A DNA stretch of 64,000 nucleotides from an uncultured Erysipelotrichaceae bacterium (GCA_947036815.1 CAMQRS010000002.1:20516-84515), one strand, 5' to 3'. Counted from the stretch's first letter, positions 54,813-63,235 are shown. Numbers and translations are program-made. The notes: a model not told the origin generated them from the sequence alone.

Positions 54813-54872
54813 CCTCACAAACTAGCAATACACTCATTGTTCTTGTATACTATTTCAAAAGAGGTGTTGAGA

Positions 54873-55334
54873 ATGTCGAAAAATGAAACAGTGATATTGA
54901 CGAATATGGTAATGGTATATGAAGGAGATCGCATCCTTGTTCAAGACAGATTGAATCCAAATTGGCCTGGAATCACATTCCCAGGTGGACATGTAGAATT
55001 AAAGGAATCCTTTGTTCAATCTGCCATTCGTGAAGTAAAAGAAGAAACAGGGCTGGATATATCAAATTTAGATTTATGTGGGATAAAGCAATTTCCAGCT
55101 ATTCATGAATCAATCCCTTATCGTTATATCGTTATTTTTTATAAGACAAATAGCTTTAGTGGAACTATAAAAAGTAGTGAAGAAGGTGAAATCAAATGGA
55201 TTTCTTTAGCGGACATAGAACGTTGTCAATGTGCACCAAGTTTCAAAGAAATGTTAGATGTTTTTCTAAATGATGACGTGAGTGAATTTATCCAATCATA
55301 TGAAGATGGAGAATGGATTAGTCGTACCTATTAA
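54873..55334 (+). CDS. NUDIX hydrolase
   Basis: Nucleoside diphosphate-linked hydrolase. The start at 54873 (MSKNETVILTNMVMVY) is chosen for its GAGGTG ribosome site; the frame extends upstream only from a TTG. 153 residues with a complete Nudix box G-x5-E-x7-R-E-x2-E-E-x-G, seen as GGHVELKESFVQSAIREVKE followed by ETGL. Substrate is not predictable; the family includes MutT-like housecleaning enzymes. Transcribed away from the pepP-like gene and ending at a shared terminator. Confidence 0.9.
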   Translation: MSKNETVILTNMVMVYEGDRILVQDRLNPNWPGITFPGGHVELKESFVQSAIREVKEETGLDISNLDLCGIKQFPAIHESIPYRYIVIFYKTNSFSGTIKSSEEGEIKWISLADIERCQCAPSFKEMLDVFLNDDVSEFIQSYEDGEWISRTY

Positions 55335-55370
55335 TCTGTACTTTTCACTGCTCAACCTAATAAAAATATA

Positions 55371-55414
55371 AAACAACCATGACACGTAAAACTCTCTACG
55401 TGTCATGGTTGTTT
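55371..55414. terminator. Bidirectional terminator, 18-bp perfect stem
   Basis: AAACAACCATGACACGTA pairs exactly with TACGTGTCATGGTTGTTT over an 8-base loop, between convergent nudix (+) and EF-G-like (-) genes, with T-rich flanks on both sides. Confidence 0.88.
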
Positions 55415-55429
55415 CTTCATATTATTATT

Positions 55430-57502
55430 TTATTTTTTTAATTTTTCAATAATTTTATCTACTAAATGAGTCGGTAATTCAGCATAGTGATCAAATACTT
55501 GTGTGTATTCCCCACGTCCTTGTGTTAACGCTCTTAAATCAGTAGCAAAGTTTAACACTTCTGCATGTGGCACTTGAATCTTAATTTCTTGTTTATCATC
55601 AACAAGTTCCATCCCTAATATCATTCCTCTACGTTTATTCATTTCTCCAATGATAGTTCCCGTAAATTCATCTGGTACATAGACAGAAATCATTACAATC
55701 GGTTCTAATAAGATTGGATTTGCCTTCGGCATTGCATCTTTATATGCTAATTGAGCAGCTAACTTAAACGCCATTTCATTAGAATCTACATCATGATATT
55801 TTCCATCTAATAAAGTTGCCTTCATATTTACTACATGATTATTTGCCAATACTCCATGTTTATTAACATCTCTAAGTCCTGCTTCTACTGCTGGGAAATA
55901 CCCTTTCGGTACTGCACCACCTACAACTTTGTCTTCAAACACCATTTCTTCTACATCTGGATTAGGTGCAAATTCAATGAATACATGACCAAATTGTCCA
56001 TGTCCTCCATTTTGTTTTTTATGACGACCTTCTCCAATTACTGTTTTCTTAATTGTTTCACGATACGGAACTCGCGGTGTATCTAATACTACATCTACTT
56101 TATATTTAGATTTCATTTTAGCAACAATTACTTCTAAGTGTTGTTCACCTACTCCATAAATAATTGTTTGTAGTGTGTCTGGATTATTTTTCACTAAAAC
56201 ACTTAAATCTTCTTCTACTATCTTCGCTAATGCACCATTCACTTTATCTTCATCATTTTTAGATAAAGGAGTCACAGACTTAGCTAGCAATCCTTGTGTG
56301 AAAGGAATATCTTCAATAATATATTCATGCCCTTTTGCACATAAAGTATCATTTGTTTGTGAGTGCTGTAACTTAACAACTGCTCCAATATCTCCCGTAA
56401 ATAGTTTACCTACTGCTGTTTGATGTTTTCCTTTAATAATAAATATTTGATTGATTTTTTCATGTTCTTCTTTTTTCGTATTATAAACGACACTATCACT
56501 TGTTAATACTCCACTTCTTACTTTAATATAAGAAATACGACCAACAAATGGATCCACAATTGTTTTAAAGATACGAGCACTCATTACTTCATCTTCAGCA
56601 CAACGAATGTCTTTTACAGTACTATGTTTTGCATCTGTTATTGTTTGCGTTCCTCGTTCTCCATAGGTTGGAAAATATTTAACTATTAGATCCATTAAAC
56701 GCTCTATTCCAATTGAATTCGTTGCAACTCCTGAGAACACTGGTACAATATCACCACTTCTTACTCCAATACGTACTCCTCTGGTTAGTTCCGCATCAGA
56801 GAATTCTTCTCCACTGAAGAAGCGTTCCATCAATTCATCATCACTCATCGCCACTGTTTCAGTAATTTGATTTTTATACTCAAGAACCATATCTTGCATA
56901 TCAGCTGGAACATCATAAGAAACTTCTTTACTAGCTTTATCTGTTTTATAATACCATGCTTTATTTCTAAGTATATTTACAGATCCTACAATATCACCTT
57001 GTTCAACAATAGGTACTTCAAAAGGAATTACTACTTTTCCAAATGACGTTCTAAGACTTTGGTATGCTTCTTCAAACGAAGTATTATCTTCATCTAATTT
57101 ATTCACAAATAAAATTGTTGGGATTTTACGTTTTTGTACTTTATCCCATGCATTCATTGTTCCTGATTGTACTTTATCTTTAGCACTTACGACAATCAAT
57201 GCGTTATCTCCTACTTCGATAGCTGCCTCTCTTTCTCCTACATAGTCTAAGTATCCAGGAGTATCTAAGAAATTAATTTTACAGTCTTGCCATTCGATTG
57301 GAACAATACTTGTATATACACTAATTCCTCGTTTGATTTCTTCATTATCATAATCAATCAAAGAACTTCCTTCTTTTGTTTTTCCAAAGCGATCACTTGC
57401 TTTAGTATAATACAGCATCGCTTCTAAGATGCTTGTTTTTCCTGCTCCACTATGTCCTAATACACTTACATTACGTACCTCACTTGCTTTATAATCTTTC
57501 AT
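55430..57502 (-). CDS. Elongation factor G-like GTPase (EF-G2/FusA2 type paralogue)
   Basis: Five-domain translational GTPase, 690 residues. G domain: GHSGAGKTS (16-24), DTPGYLDY (80-87) and NKLD (134-137). The canonical EF-G motifs are GHIDAGKTT and DTPGHVDF; here the catalytic His is Tyr84, as in EF-G-2-like proteins with slow or altered GTP hydrolysis. Domains III-V follow (GEQHLEVIVAKMKSKYKV; GGHGQFGHVFIEFAP; EPIVMISVYVPDEFTGTIIG; RRGMILGMEL). It is not the housekeeping fusA, which would lie with rpsL/rpsG/tuf. A tetracycline-protection role is conceivable for such paralogues but not supported by visible features. An ankyrin gene lies 12 bases upstream. Confidence 0.92.
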   Translation of the reverse strand: MKDYKASEVRNVSVLGHSGAGKTSILEAMLYYTKASDRFGKTKEGSSLIDYDNEEIKRGISVYTSIVPIEWQDCKINFLDTPGYLDYVGEREAAIEVGDNALIVVSAKDKVQSGTMNAWDKVQKRKIPTILFVNKLDEDNTSFEEAYQSLRTSFGKVVIPFEVPIVEQGDIVGSVNILRNKAWYYKTDKASKEVSYDVPADMQDMVLEYKNQITETVAMSDDELMERFFSGEEFSDAELTRGVRIGVRSGDIVPVFSGVATNSIGIERLMDLIVKYFPTYGERGTQTITDAKHSTVKDIRCAEDEVMSARIFKTIVDPFVGRISYIKVRSGVLTSDSVVYNTKKEEHEKINQIFIIKGKHQTAVGKLFTGDIGAVVKLQHSQTNDTLCAKGHEYIIEDIPFTQGLLAKSVTPLSKNDEDKVNGALAKIVEEDLSVLVKNNPDTLQTIIYGVGEQHLEVIVAKMKSKYKVDVVLDTPRVPYRETIKKTVIGEGRHKKQNGGHGQFGHVFIEFAPNPDVEEMVFEDKVVGGAVPKGYFPAVEAGLRDVNKHGVLANNHVVNMKATLLDGKYHDVDSNEMAFKLAAQLAYKDAMPKANPILLEPIVMISVYVPDEFTGTIIGEMNKRRGMILGMELVDDKQEIKIQVPHAEVLNFATDLRALTQGRGEYTQVFDHYAELPTHLVDKIIEKLKK

Positions 57503-57514
57503 TAGATTTACCTC

Positions 57515-58183
57515 CTATTTAAGTAATGGTTTCAATTCAGCTAGACAATGCTCTCTTACATAATGAATTGCTTTTTTACCATCTTCATCTTCTGCCTCTT
57601 TATCTGCTCCATATTCTAATAGTTGATTTACTAATCCTGTATATCCCGCATAAGCCGCTCTCATCAATGCAGTACAGCCATTATTATCTGCTAAATTTAC
57701 ATTTGCTTTAGACACCAATAGTAAGTCTATTACATCTTGTTTATACGCTAAGCATGCTTCCATTAATGCTGTTCTTCCTCTTTCATCACGAATATCTAAC
57801 ATTAAATCCCCTTTTAACAGTTCTCTAACAACTCGATCATATCCTAAGAAACTACATCTGTGTAATGCTGTTCTTCCTTTTATATCTTGGATATTTAAAT
57901 CCCCACCAGCTTCCATTAATTTTTTAACAATCGTTTTATTTCCTTTTTTAGCTGCACCCATTAGTGCTGTTTTACCTTTACGATCACGTTTGTTTACATC
58001 TACTCCATTGTCTACTAAGATACGTACTACATCTTTATAATCTCTTTTTGCTGCACGCATTAAGATTGTTCTACCTTCTTCATTTTGAAAGTCTACATCT
58101 ATTCCTTTTTGCATTAGTGCAACTAACAAATTAACATTTCCTGTTGCTCCACATTCCCACATCATTCTCATTTCTTCGTTCAT
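57515..58183 (-). CDS. Ankyrin-repeat protein
   Basis: 222 residues made almost entirely of ankyrin repeats: five full 33-residue repeats starting near NEEGRTILMRAAKRDY, DRKGKTALMGAAKKGN, DIKGRTALHRCSFLGY, DERGRTALMEACLAYK and DNNGCTALMRAAYAGY, with N- and C-terminal capping half-repeats. No signal peptide or membrane segment, so it is a cytoplasmic protein-binding scaffold. Good RBS CGGAGGAA. Co-transcribed with the EF-G-like gene; partner unknown. A terminator-like palindrome separates it from the small gene upstream, so it may also have read-through control. Confidence 0.93.
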   Translation of the reverse strand: MNEEMRMMWECGATGNVNLLVALMQKGIDVDFQNEEGRTILMRAAKRDYKDVVRILVDNGVDVNKRDRKGKTALMGAAKKGNKTIVKKLMEAGGDLNIQDIKGRTALHRCSFLGYDRVVRELLKGDLMLDIRDERGRTALMEACLAYKQDVIDLLLVSKANVNLADNNGCTALMRAAYAGYTGLVNQLLEYGADKEAEDEDGKKAIHYVREHCLAELKPLLK

Positions 58184-58207
58184 CTTTTGTTCCTCCGTGA
58201 TATTTTT

Positions 58208-58243
58208 AAATAATAAAAGACATAAAGTAATTACTTTATGTCT
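58208..58243 (-). terminator. Palindromic terminator after the small gene
   Basis: AGACATAAAGTA-ATTA-like 26-base perfect palindrome (58218-58243) followed on the minus strand by TTTATTATTT. It overlaps the last codons and stop of the small gene at 58231-58311. Confidence 0.75.
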
Positions 58244-58311
58244 AAAAGAAAGACTTCTGTCTTAAAGATGCAACCTACATTTTCAATCGTGTTTCCTTTT
58301 GTTTTACTCAT
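58231..58311 (-). CDS. Candidate small protein, 26 residues
   Basis: Short open frame with its own AAAGGTG ribosome site: MSKTKGNTIENVGCIFKTEV and six more residues (FLLDIK). An in-frame ATG two codons upstream (58317) would add two residues. A TATAAT box lies 27-32 bases upstream of the ATG, a 10-bp-arm inverted repeat overlaps that promoter, and a perfect 26-base palindrome with a T-rich tail ends the gene. Too short for homology by eye; not hydrophobic, one Cys. It precedes the ankyrin/EF-G operon. It could instead be a leader peptide with the palindrome acting as an attenuator. Confidence 0.5.
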   Translation of the reverse strand: MSKTKGNTIENVGCIFKTEVFLLDIK

Positions 58312-58337
58312 GATCATCACACCTTTCTTATGGGTAC

Positions 58338-58368
58338 ATTATATGAAATTAGAATACTATTTCATATA
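58338..58368 (-). promoter_or_regulatory. Promoter with overlapping palindromic operator for the small gene
   Basis: Minus-strand -10 TATAAT (58338-58343) overlaps an inverted repeat TATATGAAAT (58340-58349) / ATTTCATATA (58359-58368), 9-base spacer. The -35 is weak, consistent with regulator control. It starts 3 bases after the U32 gene stop. Confidence 0.55.
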
Positions 58369-58370
58369 GC

Positions 58371-60632
58371 CTATAAGGAAAGTGTCCTTTTTGCATCAAT
58401 TATTGTCCTTTTCAGTTGCTCGCTTGTTTCTGTGGTGAAATCCAATCTAAAATGTGTAATACCCAATTGTTTAAAATGTGGTATTTTTGAAATATCATTA
58501 CGTGTATTATAATCATATAAATGCATATTACATAACGTATCATTCAGCATAGGATACTCGTTATTAAATTTATCCTTTAAGTAATACTGTTTATTTCTGC
58601 ATAACTTACAATTCTTTTTATTATTATCTAATATGCTGGCATTTATTGGGCAATGTTTAGATACCATTACTTCTACTCTTCCATATACAACTTGGATTAC
58701 ATTTATTGGTTGCGTTGATAATTCATGATAGTGTTTCATTAATGCTTCAATCTTATCTTCTTTTAATTCTAGAGATAACGTAATCGCTTGTACGCCTAAG
58801 TGTTGAAGAAATAATGCACTATGTGCATTATAGACATGTATCCCACTATCACATATCATTCCTTTAGGAGAATGTAAGCCTCCTAATTCTTGAATCATAC
58901 TAACTTCTGTATAAGACCCTGTTTCTACCTTAGACGACCTTAAATGCACTCTATTCGTATGTTTGTAGGTATTATATAAATGTCTATCCAATACATAGAT
59001 AGCAGGTACATCTAACGCTAAACAAGCATCTACTTGTTCCTGTGTTTGTACACAACACAATAGAGAAGGAAGTTCACTAACTACAGACATATCTTCCCTT
59101 TGATAAGGAATTTGTATTCTATTACTATCTTCTTCTCTTAATACGAATAGTTGTTGAAGGGCTTCTCTTCGCATTTCATTCAATTGTTTATTCACAATAA
59201 ATAATTGTTGATCTAACTCACAAGTAAAAGTAGCTAACTTAAATATTGTTTCATTTGTTTTCGCTAATTGCTTATGTATCATCTCTTCATTACTTGCTAG
59301 TTTTAAAGCAACACTAGGCTCTTTACCATATACTTCTACTTGATGTTTACCATCTTCTACAAGTAAATACATCGGTGTATTTACATACGCACTAAAGTGC
59401 ATAGATACATCAACTTTACGTGGCGTAAGTTCAATTTGTGATTGTATTTGTTTCTCCAAATAATAATCACTTGTCTTCAATACTTTACAACCTACTTTTA
59501 CTTCCAATGTGTTATCAAGTTCAATCATTGTATTTTTACTTGCTTTATTACTTAACAACCCATTCACATACATCCGATTTACCTTACATCCCACATCTTT
59601 ATGATCCATTAAGAATCGTATTCCATCATGTTGATTTAAGTCATCGATTAATTGAATGACTATTTTATCATGCTTAATTTTAACTACTTTTCCTACTTCA
59701 ATACCCATGTGGTTTGGTCGTAATGGATTACTTAATAAACTCCCCATATTTCCATACATAAACCCATGCGTATACCCTCTATTAAATAATACTTTATTTT
59801 GTTTCAGTGCTTCTTTATCAACATGAAAAGGGGTGTGCGTAAGCGCATAATCTAATGCTCCACGATAAAGCGAAGTAATAGAAGCTACATATTCACTCTT
59901 TTTCATTCTTCCTTCTAACTTTAAAGAAGCTACATTGCTATCTACTATGTCTTGCATTTTATCTAGTGTATTTAAATCTTTTAGGCTTAGTAAATATCCT
60001 TGTGCATATTCTTTCTTTGTATCATCAATTAGTGTATAAGGCATTCTACATCCTTGAGCACATTGTCCTCTATTTCCACTACGATCTCCTACCATGCTAC
60101 TAAATAAACATTGGCCTGAGTATGCTACACACAATGCCCCATGAACAAATACTTCTAATTCAATTCCTACCTTTGCATATTCTTTGATTTCTTGAATTGT
60201 TACTTCTCTTGCAAGTACCGCTCTTTGTACTCCTAAAGATTTTAAAAATTCTAGAGATGCTTTATTATTCACATGCATTTGTGTCGATGCATGGACTTCA
60301 AAATCTGGATATGTATTTCTCACATAAGATAGAATACCTAAATCTTGAATAATCAAGGCATCTACTTTAGATTCATATAAAAATTTGATATACGAAAAAC
60401 ACGATTCTAATTCTTCATCATGAATAAGCGTATTGATGGTGATATAAATTTTAACACCATATGCATGCGCATATGCAATCGCTTCTTTCATTTTTAATTC
60501 GTCAAAGTTAGTAGCATACGCTCTCGCTCCAAAGCGACTACCTGCCATATATATTGCATCACACCCGCTTTGTATTGCTGCAATTGCACTTTCCATGCTA
60601 CCAGCAGGGGATAAAAGTTCTACATTTTTCAT
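58371..60632 (-). CDS. U32 family peptidase-like protein (DUF3656, RlhA-like)
   Basis: 753 residues. The start at 60632 (MKNVELLSPAGSMESA) is chosen because GAGGAT lies 6 bases before it; it gives the classic ELLSPAG opening. The N-terminal U32 TIM-barrel carries IYMAGSRFGARAYATNF, DALIIQDLGIL and EVFVHGALCVAYSGQC, with Cys residues in CLFSSMVGDRSGNRGQCAQGC that match the U32 signature PROSITE-like E-x-F-x2-G-x-[SA]-[LIVM]-C. A C-terminal extension of about 400 residues includes a further Cys cluster (CPINASILDNNKKNCKLC). This long form resembles E. coli RlhA, which hydroxylates 23S rRNA C2501; peptidase activity is doubtful. Confidence 0.88.
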   Translation of the reverse strand: MKNVELLSPAGSMESAIAAIQSGCDAIYMAGSRFGARAYATNFDELKMKEAIAYAHAYGVKIYITINTLIHDEELESCFSYIKFLYESKVDALIIQDLGILSYVRNTYPDFEVHASTQMHVNNKASLEFLKSLGVQRAVLAREVTIQEIKEYAKVGIELEVFVHGALCVAYSGQCLFSSMVGDRSGNRGQCAQGCRMPYTLIDDTKKEYAQGYLLSLKDLNTLDKMQDIVDSNVASLKLEGRMKKSEYVASITSLYRGALDYALTHTPFHVDKEALKQNKVLFNRGYTHGFMYGNMGSLLSNPLRPNHMGIEVGKVVKIKHDKIVIQLIDDLNQHDGIRFLMDHKDVGCKVNRMYVNGLLSNKASKNTMIELDNTLEVKVGCKVLKTSDYYLEKQIQSQIELTPRKVDVSMHFSAYVNTPMYLLVEDGKHQVEVYGKEPSVALKLASNEEMIHKQLAKTNETIFKLATFTCELDQQLFIVNKQLNEMRREALQQLFVLREEDSNRIQIPYQREDMSVVSELPSLLCCVQTQEQVDACLALDVPAIYVLDRHLYNTYKHTNRVHLRSSKVETGSYTEVSMIQELGGLHSPKGMICDSGIHVYNAHSALFLQHLGVQAITLSLELKEDKIEALMKHYHELSTQPINVIQVVYGRVEVMVSKHCPINASILDNNKKNCKLCRNKQYYLKDKFNNEYPMLNDTLCNMHLYDYNTRNDISKIPHFKQLGITHFRLDFTTETSEQLKRTIIDAKRTLSL

Positions 60633-60653
60633 AAGTATCCTCATTTCTTATCC

Positions 60654-60700
60654 ATTATACTAAAATTCATTCATAATTTCATTATAAAATGCGTTATAAT
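60654..60700. promoter_or_regulatory. Divergent -10 boxes between the U32 gene and lipid kinase gene
   Basis: Minus-strand TATAAT (60654-60659) for the U32 gene and plus-strand TATAAT (60695-60700) for the kinase gene. Upstream -35 matches are weak for both. Confidence 0.55.
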
Positions 60701-60719
60701 AAGTAGAGAGGTACTGCAC

Positions 60720-61607
60720 ATGAATAAAAAAGTATTATTTATTATCAATCCAAATGCTGGTAAAGCCATCATAAAAAATAAAGTAGTAGATATCATCGAT
60801 TTATTTAATAAAAAAAATTACGAAGTAACCACATATATTACACAAAGCACTAAAGATGCTTATCTTAAAACAAAGGAAATGCATACTTGGTATGACTTAA
60901 TCTTATGTAGTGGTGGAGATGGCACATTAAATGAAGTAATCAGTGCTTGCATTGATGTAAACTATACGAAAAGTATTGCCTATATTCCAACTGGTACTAC
61001 CAATGACTTTGCTACTACTGCACAATTATCTAAGCAACCGGTAGAGTGTGCACAACAAATCATTGACGGAACACCCACTTATTATGATATTGGAAAATGT
61101 AATGATACTTATTTTAGTTATATTGCCGCTTTTGGTATCTTTAGTGATATTGCCTATACCACACCACAAAGCAGTAAAAATTTACTGGGACATAGCGCCT
61201 ATTTATTAGAAAGTGTCAAACAATGGTTTAATATACCTAGATTTGATATTAAGATTGAATATGACAACGAAGTTATTGAGGGAACATTCAACTATGGAAT
61301 GATCACAAATTCATTATCTATTGGAGGATTCCATTTCTTTTCTGAAGCTCAAGTCAACTTAAATGATGGGCTATTCGAATGTTTATTCATTAAAGCAGTA
61401 AATAATCCTAGTGATTTACAGTCTATCATCAGTGCACTACTGACTAAGGACTTTGAAAATTGCAGTCAGATTATAATGTTTAGAACAAAGAAATTAAAAG
61501 TAAGTAGTTCAGAAGAATTAGCTTGGACCTGTGATGGTGAGTTTGGTGGTAATTTAAAAATCTGTGAGATTGAAAACTTACAAAACGCTATTCAAATCAT
61601 AAAATAA
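60720..61607 (+). CDS. Diacylglycerol kinase-family lipid kinase, copy 2
   Basis: Second DagK/YegS-fold lipid kinase in the window, 295 residues, on the plus strand. Motifs: VLFIINPNAGKAIIKNK, CSGGDGTLNEVISAC (nucleotide-binding GGDGT), YIPTGTTNDFATT, YFSYIAAFGIFSDIAY, and GLFECLFIKA with CDGEFGG near the C-terminus. It differs from copy 1 in the loop after GTG(N/T)DF and lacks the KPYP motif. RBS AGAGAGGT. The gene is isolated, so no pathway is suggested by its neighbours. Confidence 0.92.
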   Translation: MNKKVLFIINPNAGKAIIKNKVVDIIDLFNKKNYEVTTYITQSTKDAYLKTKEMHTWYDLILCSGGDGTLNEVISACIDVNYTKSIAYIPTGTTNDFATTAQLSKQPVECAQQIIDGTPTYYDIGKCNDTYFSYIAAFGIFSDIAYTTPQSSKNLLGHSAYLLESVKQWFNIPRFDIKIEYDNEVIEGTFNYGMITNSLSIGGFHFFSEAQVNLNDGLFECLFIKAVNNPSDLQSIISALLTKDFENCSQIIMFRTKKLKVSSSEELAWTCDGEFGGNLKICEIENLQNAIQIIK

Positions 61608-61608
61608 C

Positions 61609-61650
61609 AAAAAAAGTATGTTTAATTATTAAATTAAGTGTACTTTTTTA
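61609..61650 (+). terminator. Terminator after the lipid kinase gene
   Basis: AAAAAGTA pairs with TACTTTTT around an AT-rich loop that can itself fold (TTTAAT/ATTAAA), ending in a T-run on the plus strand. Confidence 0.65.
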
Positions 61651-61673
61651 TTCTATTAGGATTCCCTTTTATT

Positions 61674-61698
61674 AAAAAAAGATGACTTCACAGTCATC
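61674..61698 (-). terminator. Terminator after the permease gene
   Basis: GATGACT/AGTCATC stem followed on the minus strand by TTTTTTT, about 43 bases beyond the permease stop. Confidence 0.85.
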
Positions 61699-61741
61699 CT
61701 CAAATATCATTTCATTAATACGTTTAAACCCATAAGCATTA

Positions 61742-62755
61742 TTAAATCAACCAATATGCCAATGCATTAAATAGATATCCTACAATGATGATTCCACCTG
61801 CACAAATTGAAATAAATGCCGCTAATAATTTAGGTTTCACCGCTTTTCTAAGCATAATCATAGATGGTAAACTTAGGGTAGTTACTGCCATCATAAATGC
61901 CAATATTGTTCCTAATTGTGCTCCTTTAGATAATAATGCTTCCGCAATAGGAATCGTTCCAAAGATATCAGCATACATAGGAATCCCTACTAAAGTTGCT
62001 AATACTACTCCAAATGGATTATCACTACCTAATACTTTTTCAACAACTTCTTGAGGAATCCAGTTATGAATCATTGCCCCAATTGCTACTCCAATCAAAA
62101 TATATGGAACTACTTTTTTAAAAGTTTCAACTACTTGATCCTTTGCATATACCATTCTTTGTGACTTCGTTAATGTATCTGATTCAATAGACACATTACT
62201 AGCATTTAAGATAAATGGTTCTACGTATTTTTCCATCCCTAACTTATCAAGTATTGTACCACCTACTACAGCAATAAATAAACCAACAATCACATATACA
62301 ATTGCGACTTTTGTACCAAAGATACTCATTAATAAGACTAAACTTCCTAAATCTACCATAGGTGAAGAAATCAAGAAACTAAATGTTACCCCAATAGGTA
62401 ATCCTGCACTTGTGAATCCCATGAATAAAGGAATGGAAGAACAAGAACAGAATGGTGTAACCGTCCCTAGTAAGGCAGAAACAATATTAGCCCATATCCC
62501 TTTAAATTTACTTAGTATCTTTTTACTTCGTTCCGGTGGGAAATAACTTTGTATGTATGAAATCATAAATATAAGCAAACATAACAAGATTGTTATTTTT
62601 AGTACATCGTACATAAAGAAGTGAATGCTAGCTCCAATCGTTGTTGTTATATCCAATCCTAACATGTCTAGCACGCTACCTATTCCATCATTTAACCATT
62701 TCATTCCTAATACTTGTATTTCTATAAAATTCCATATCGTTGTTAATGTATTCAT
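61742..62755 (-). CDS. DUF318/ArsP-like permease
   Basis: 337-residue polytopic membrane protein of the YraQ/ArsP (DUF318) permease group. The ATG at 62755 is preferred over the adjacent GTG because AGGTGA sits 6 bases before it. Motif PFCSCSSIPLFMGFTSAGLP (Cys103 and Cys105) is the family signature and supplies thiols that could bind a soft metal or organoarsenical; SSPMVDLGSLVLL and GIPMYADIFGTIPIAEALL follow. Together with the ArsR regulator upstream and two matching operators, efflux of trivalent (organo)arsenicals or another thiophilic metal is likely, but not proven by sequence. Confidence 0.85.
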   Translation of the reverse strand: MNTLTTIWNFIEIQVLGMKWLNDGIGSVLDMLGLDITTTIGASIHFFMYDVLKITILLCLLIFMISYIQSYFPPERSKKILSKFKGIWANIVSALLGTVTPFCSCSSIPLFMGFTSAGLPIGVTFSFLISSPMVDLGSLVLLMSIFGTKVAIVYVIVGLFIAVVGGTILDKLGMEKYVEPFILNASNVSIESDTLTKSQRMVYAKDQVVETFKKVVPYILIGVAIGAMIHNWIPQEVVEKVLGSDNPFGVVLATLVGIPMYADIFGTIPIAEALLSKGAQLGTILAFMMAVTTLSLPSMIMLRKAVKPKLLAAFISICAGGIIIVGYLFNALAYWLI

Positions 62756-62774
62756 CACTAATCACCTTTCTTAA

Positions 62775-62790
62775 ATCAAGTTTTTTTGAT
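62775..62790. promoter_or_regulatory. ArsR-type operator, copy 1 (permease side)
   Basis: Perfect ATCAA-N6-TTGAT inverted repeat, 20-35 bases upstream of the permease start. The same motif with the same spacing occurs upstream of arsR. Confidence 0.7.
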
Positions 62791-62799
62791 TTGTTTGAG

Positions 62800-62830
62800 T
62801 AAAAATATAACCATCCATCGATGGCTATAT
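62800..62830 (-). terminator. Terminator after arsR
   Basis: Minus strand ATATAGCCATC pairs with GATGGTTATAT (one G-U), loop GATG, followed by a TTTTT run. It separates arsR from the permease gene. Confidence 0.8.
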
Positions 62831-62832
62831 TA

Positions 62833-63141
62833 CTATTTACTACAAGAACAAGCTTCGTTCTCTTGATTTATATTTGTTAATTCACTTAATATATCTATTG
62901 CTACCTTACTACCTTCTCTACTTATTTTATAATGCGTCCATTTACCTACGTACCAACTTTCAACAATGCCACTCTCACATAAAATCTTCATATGATACGA
63001 AAGTTTTGATTGTGCAAGGTTCAGTTCTTTTCCAATATCACAAGCACATTTGTCACCAGTTTGTAAAATCTTTATAATTTCCACTCTATTTTTATCACAT
63101 ACAGCTTTAAATATTTGTGCAATTCTATCGATATTTTCCAT
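62833..63141 (-). CDS. ArsR/SmtB-family metalloregulator
   Basis: Winged-helix repressor that releases DNA on metal(loid) binding. The start at 63141 (MENIDRIAQIFKAVCDKNRV) is set by AGGAG 5 bases upstream; the in-frame extension to 63207 would cover the promoter. 102 residues: GDKCACDIGKELNLAQSKLS with Cys32 and Cys34 at the classical ArsR alpha-3 metal site (CxC), recognition helix KLSYHMKILCESGIV, wing YVGKWTHYKIS. The extreme C-terminus is CSCSK, adding Cys98 and Cys100. The CxC site favours As(III)/Sb(III) sensing. Confidence 0.93.
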   Translation of the reverse strand: MENIDRIAQIFKAVCDKNRVEIIKILQTGDKCACDIGKELNLAQSKLSYHMKILCESGIVESWYVGKWTHYKISREGSKVAIDILSELTNINQENEACSCSK

Positions 63142-63178
63142 CTGATCTCCTCTTACACATCCTGTGTTTGATGTTACT

Positions 63179-63207
63179 AGTATATACTCAATCCCATCAA
63201 GTGTCAA
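63179..63207 (-). promoter_or_regulatory. Consensus sigma-A promoter of arsR
   Basis: Minus strand: -35 TTGACA (63202-63207), 17-base spacer, -10 TATACT (63179-63184), with an ArsR operator just upstream. Confidence 0.88.
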
Positions 63208-63214
63208 TGCTTAA

Positions 63215-63230
63215 ATCAAAAAAAGTTGAT
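63215..63230. promoter_or_regulatory. ArsR-type operator, copy 2 (arsR side)
   Basis: ATCAA-N6-TTGAT, identical in arms and spacing to copy 1, lying 8-23 bases upstream of the arsR -35. Confidence 0.7.
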
Positions 63231-63235
63231 ATATA

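Noticed and set aside
55371..55414. Mobile-element or attachment-site inverted repeat
   Set aside because: A perfect 18-bp stem with a short loop between convergent genes is better explained as a shared terminator.
55430..57502. Tetracycline ribosomal protection protein
   Set aside because: The G-domain motifs match EF-G2-like paralogues, and nothing visible marks it as TetM type.
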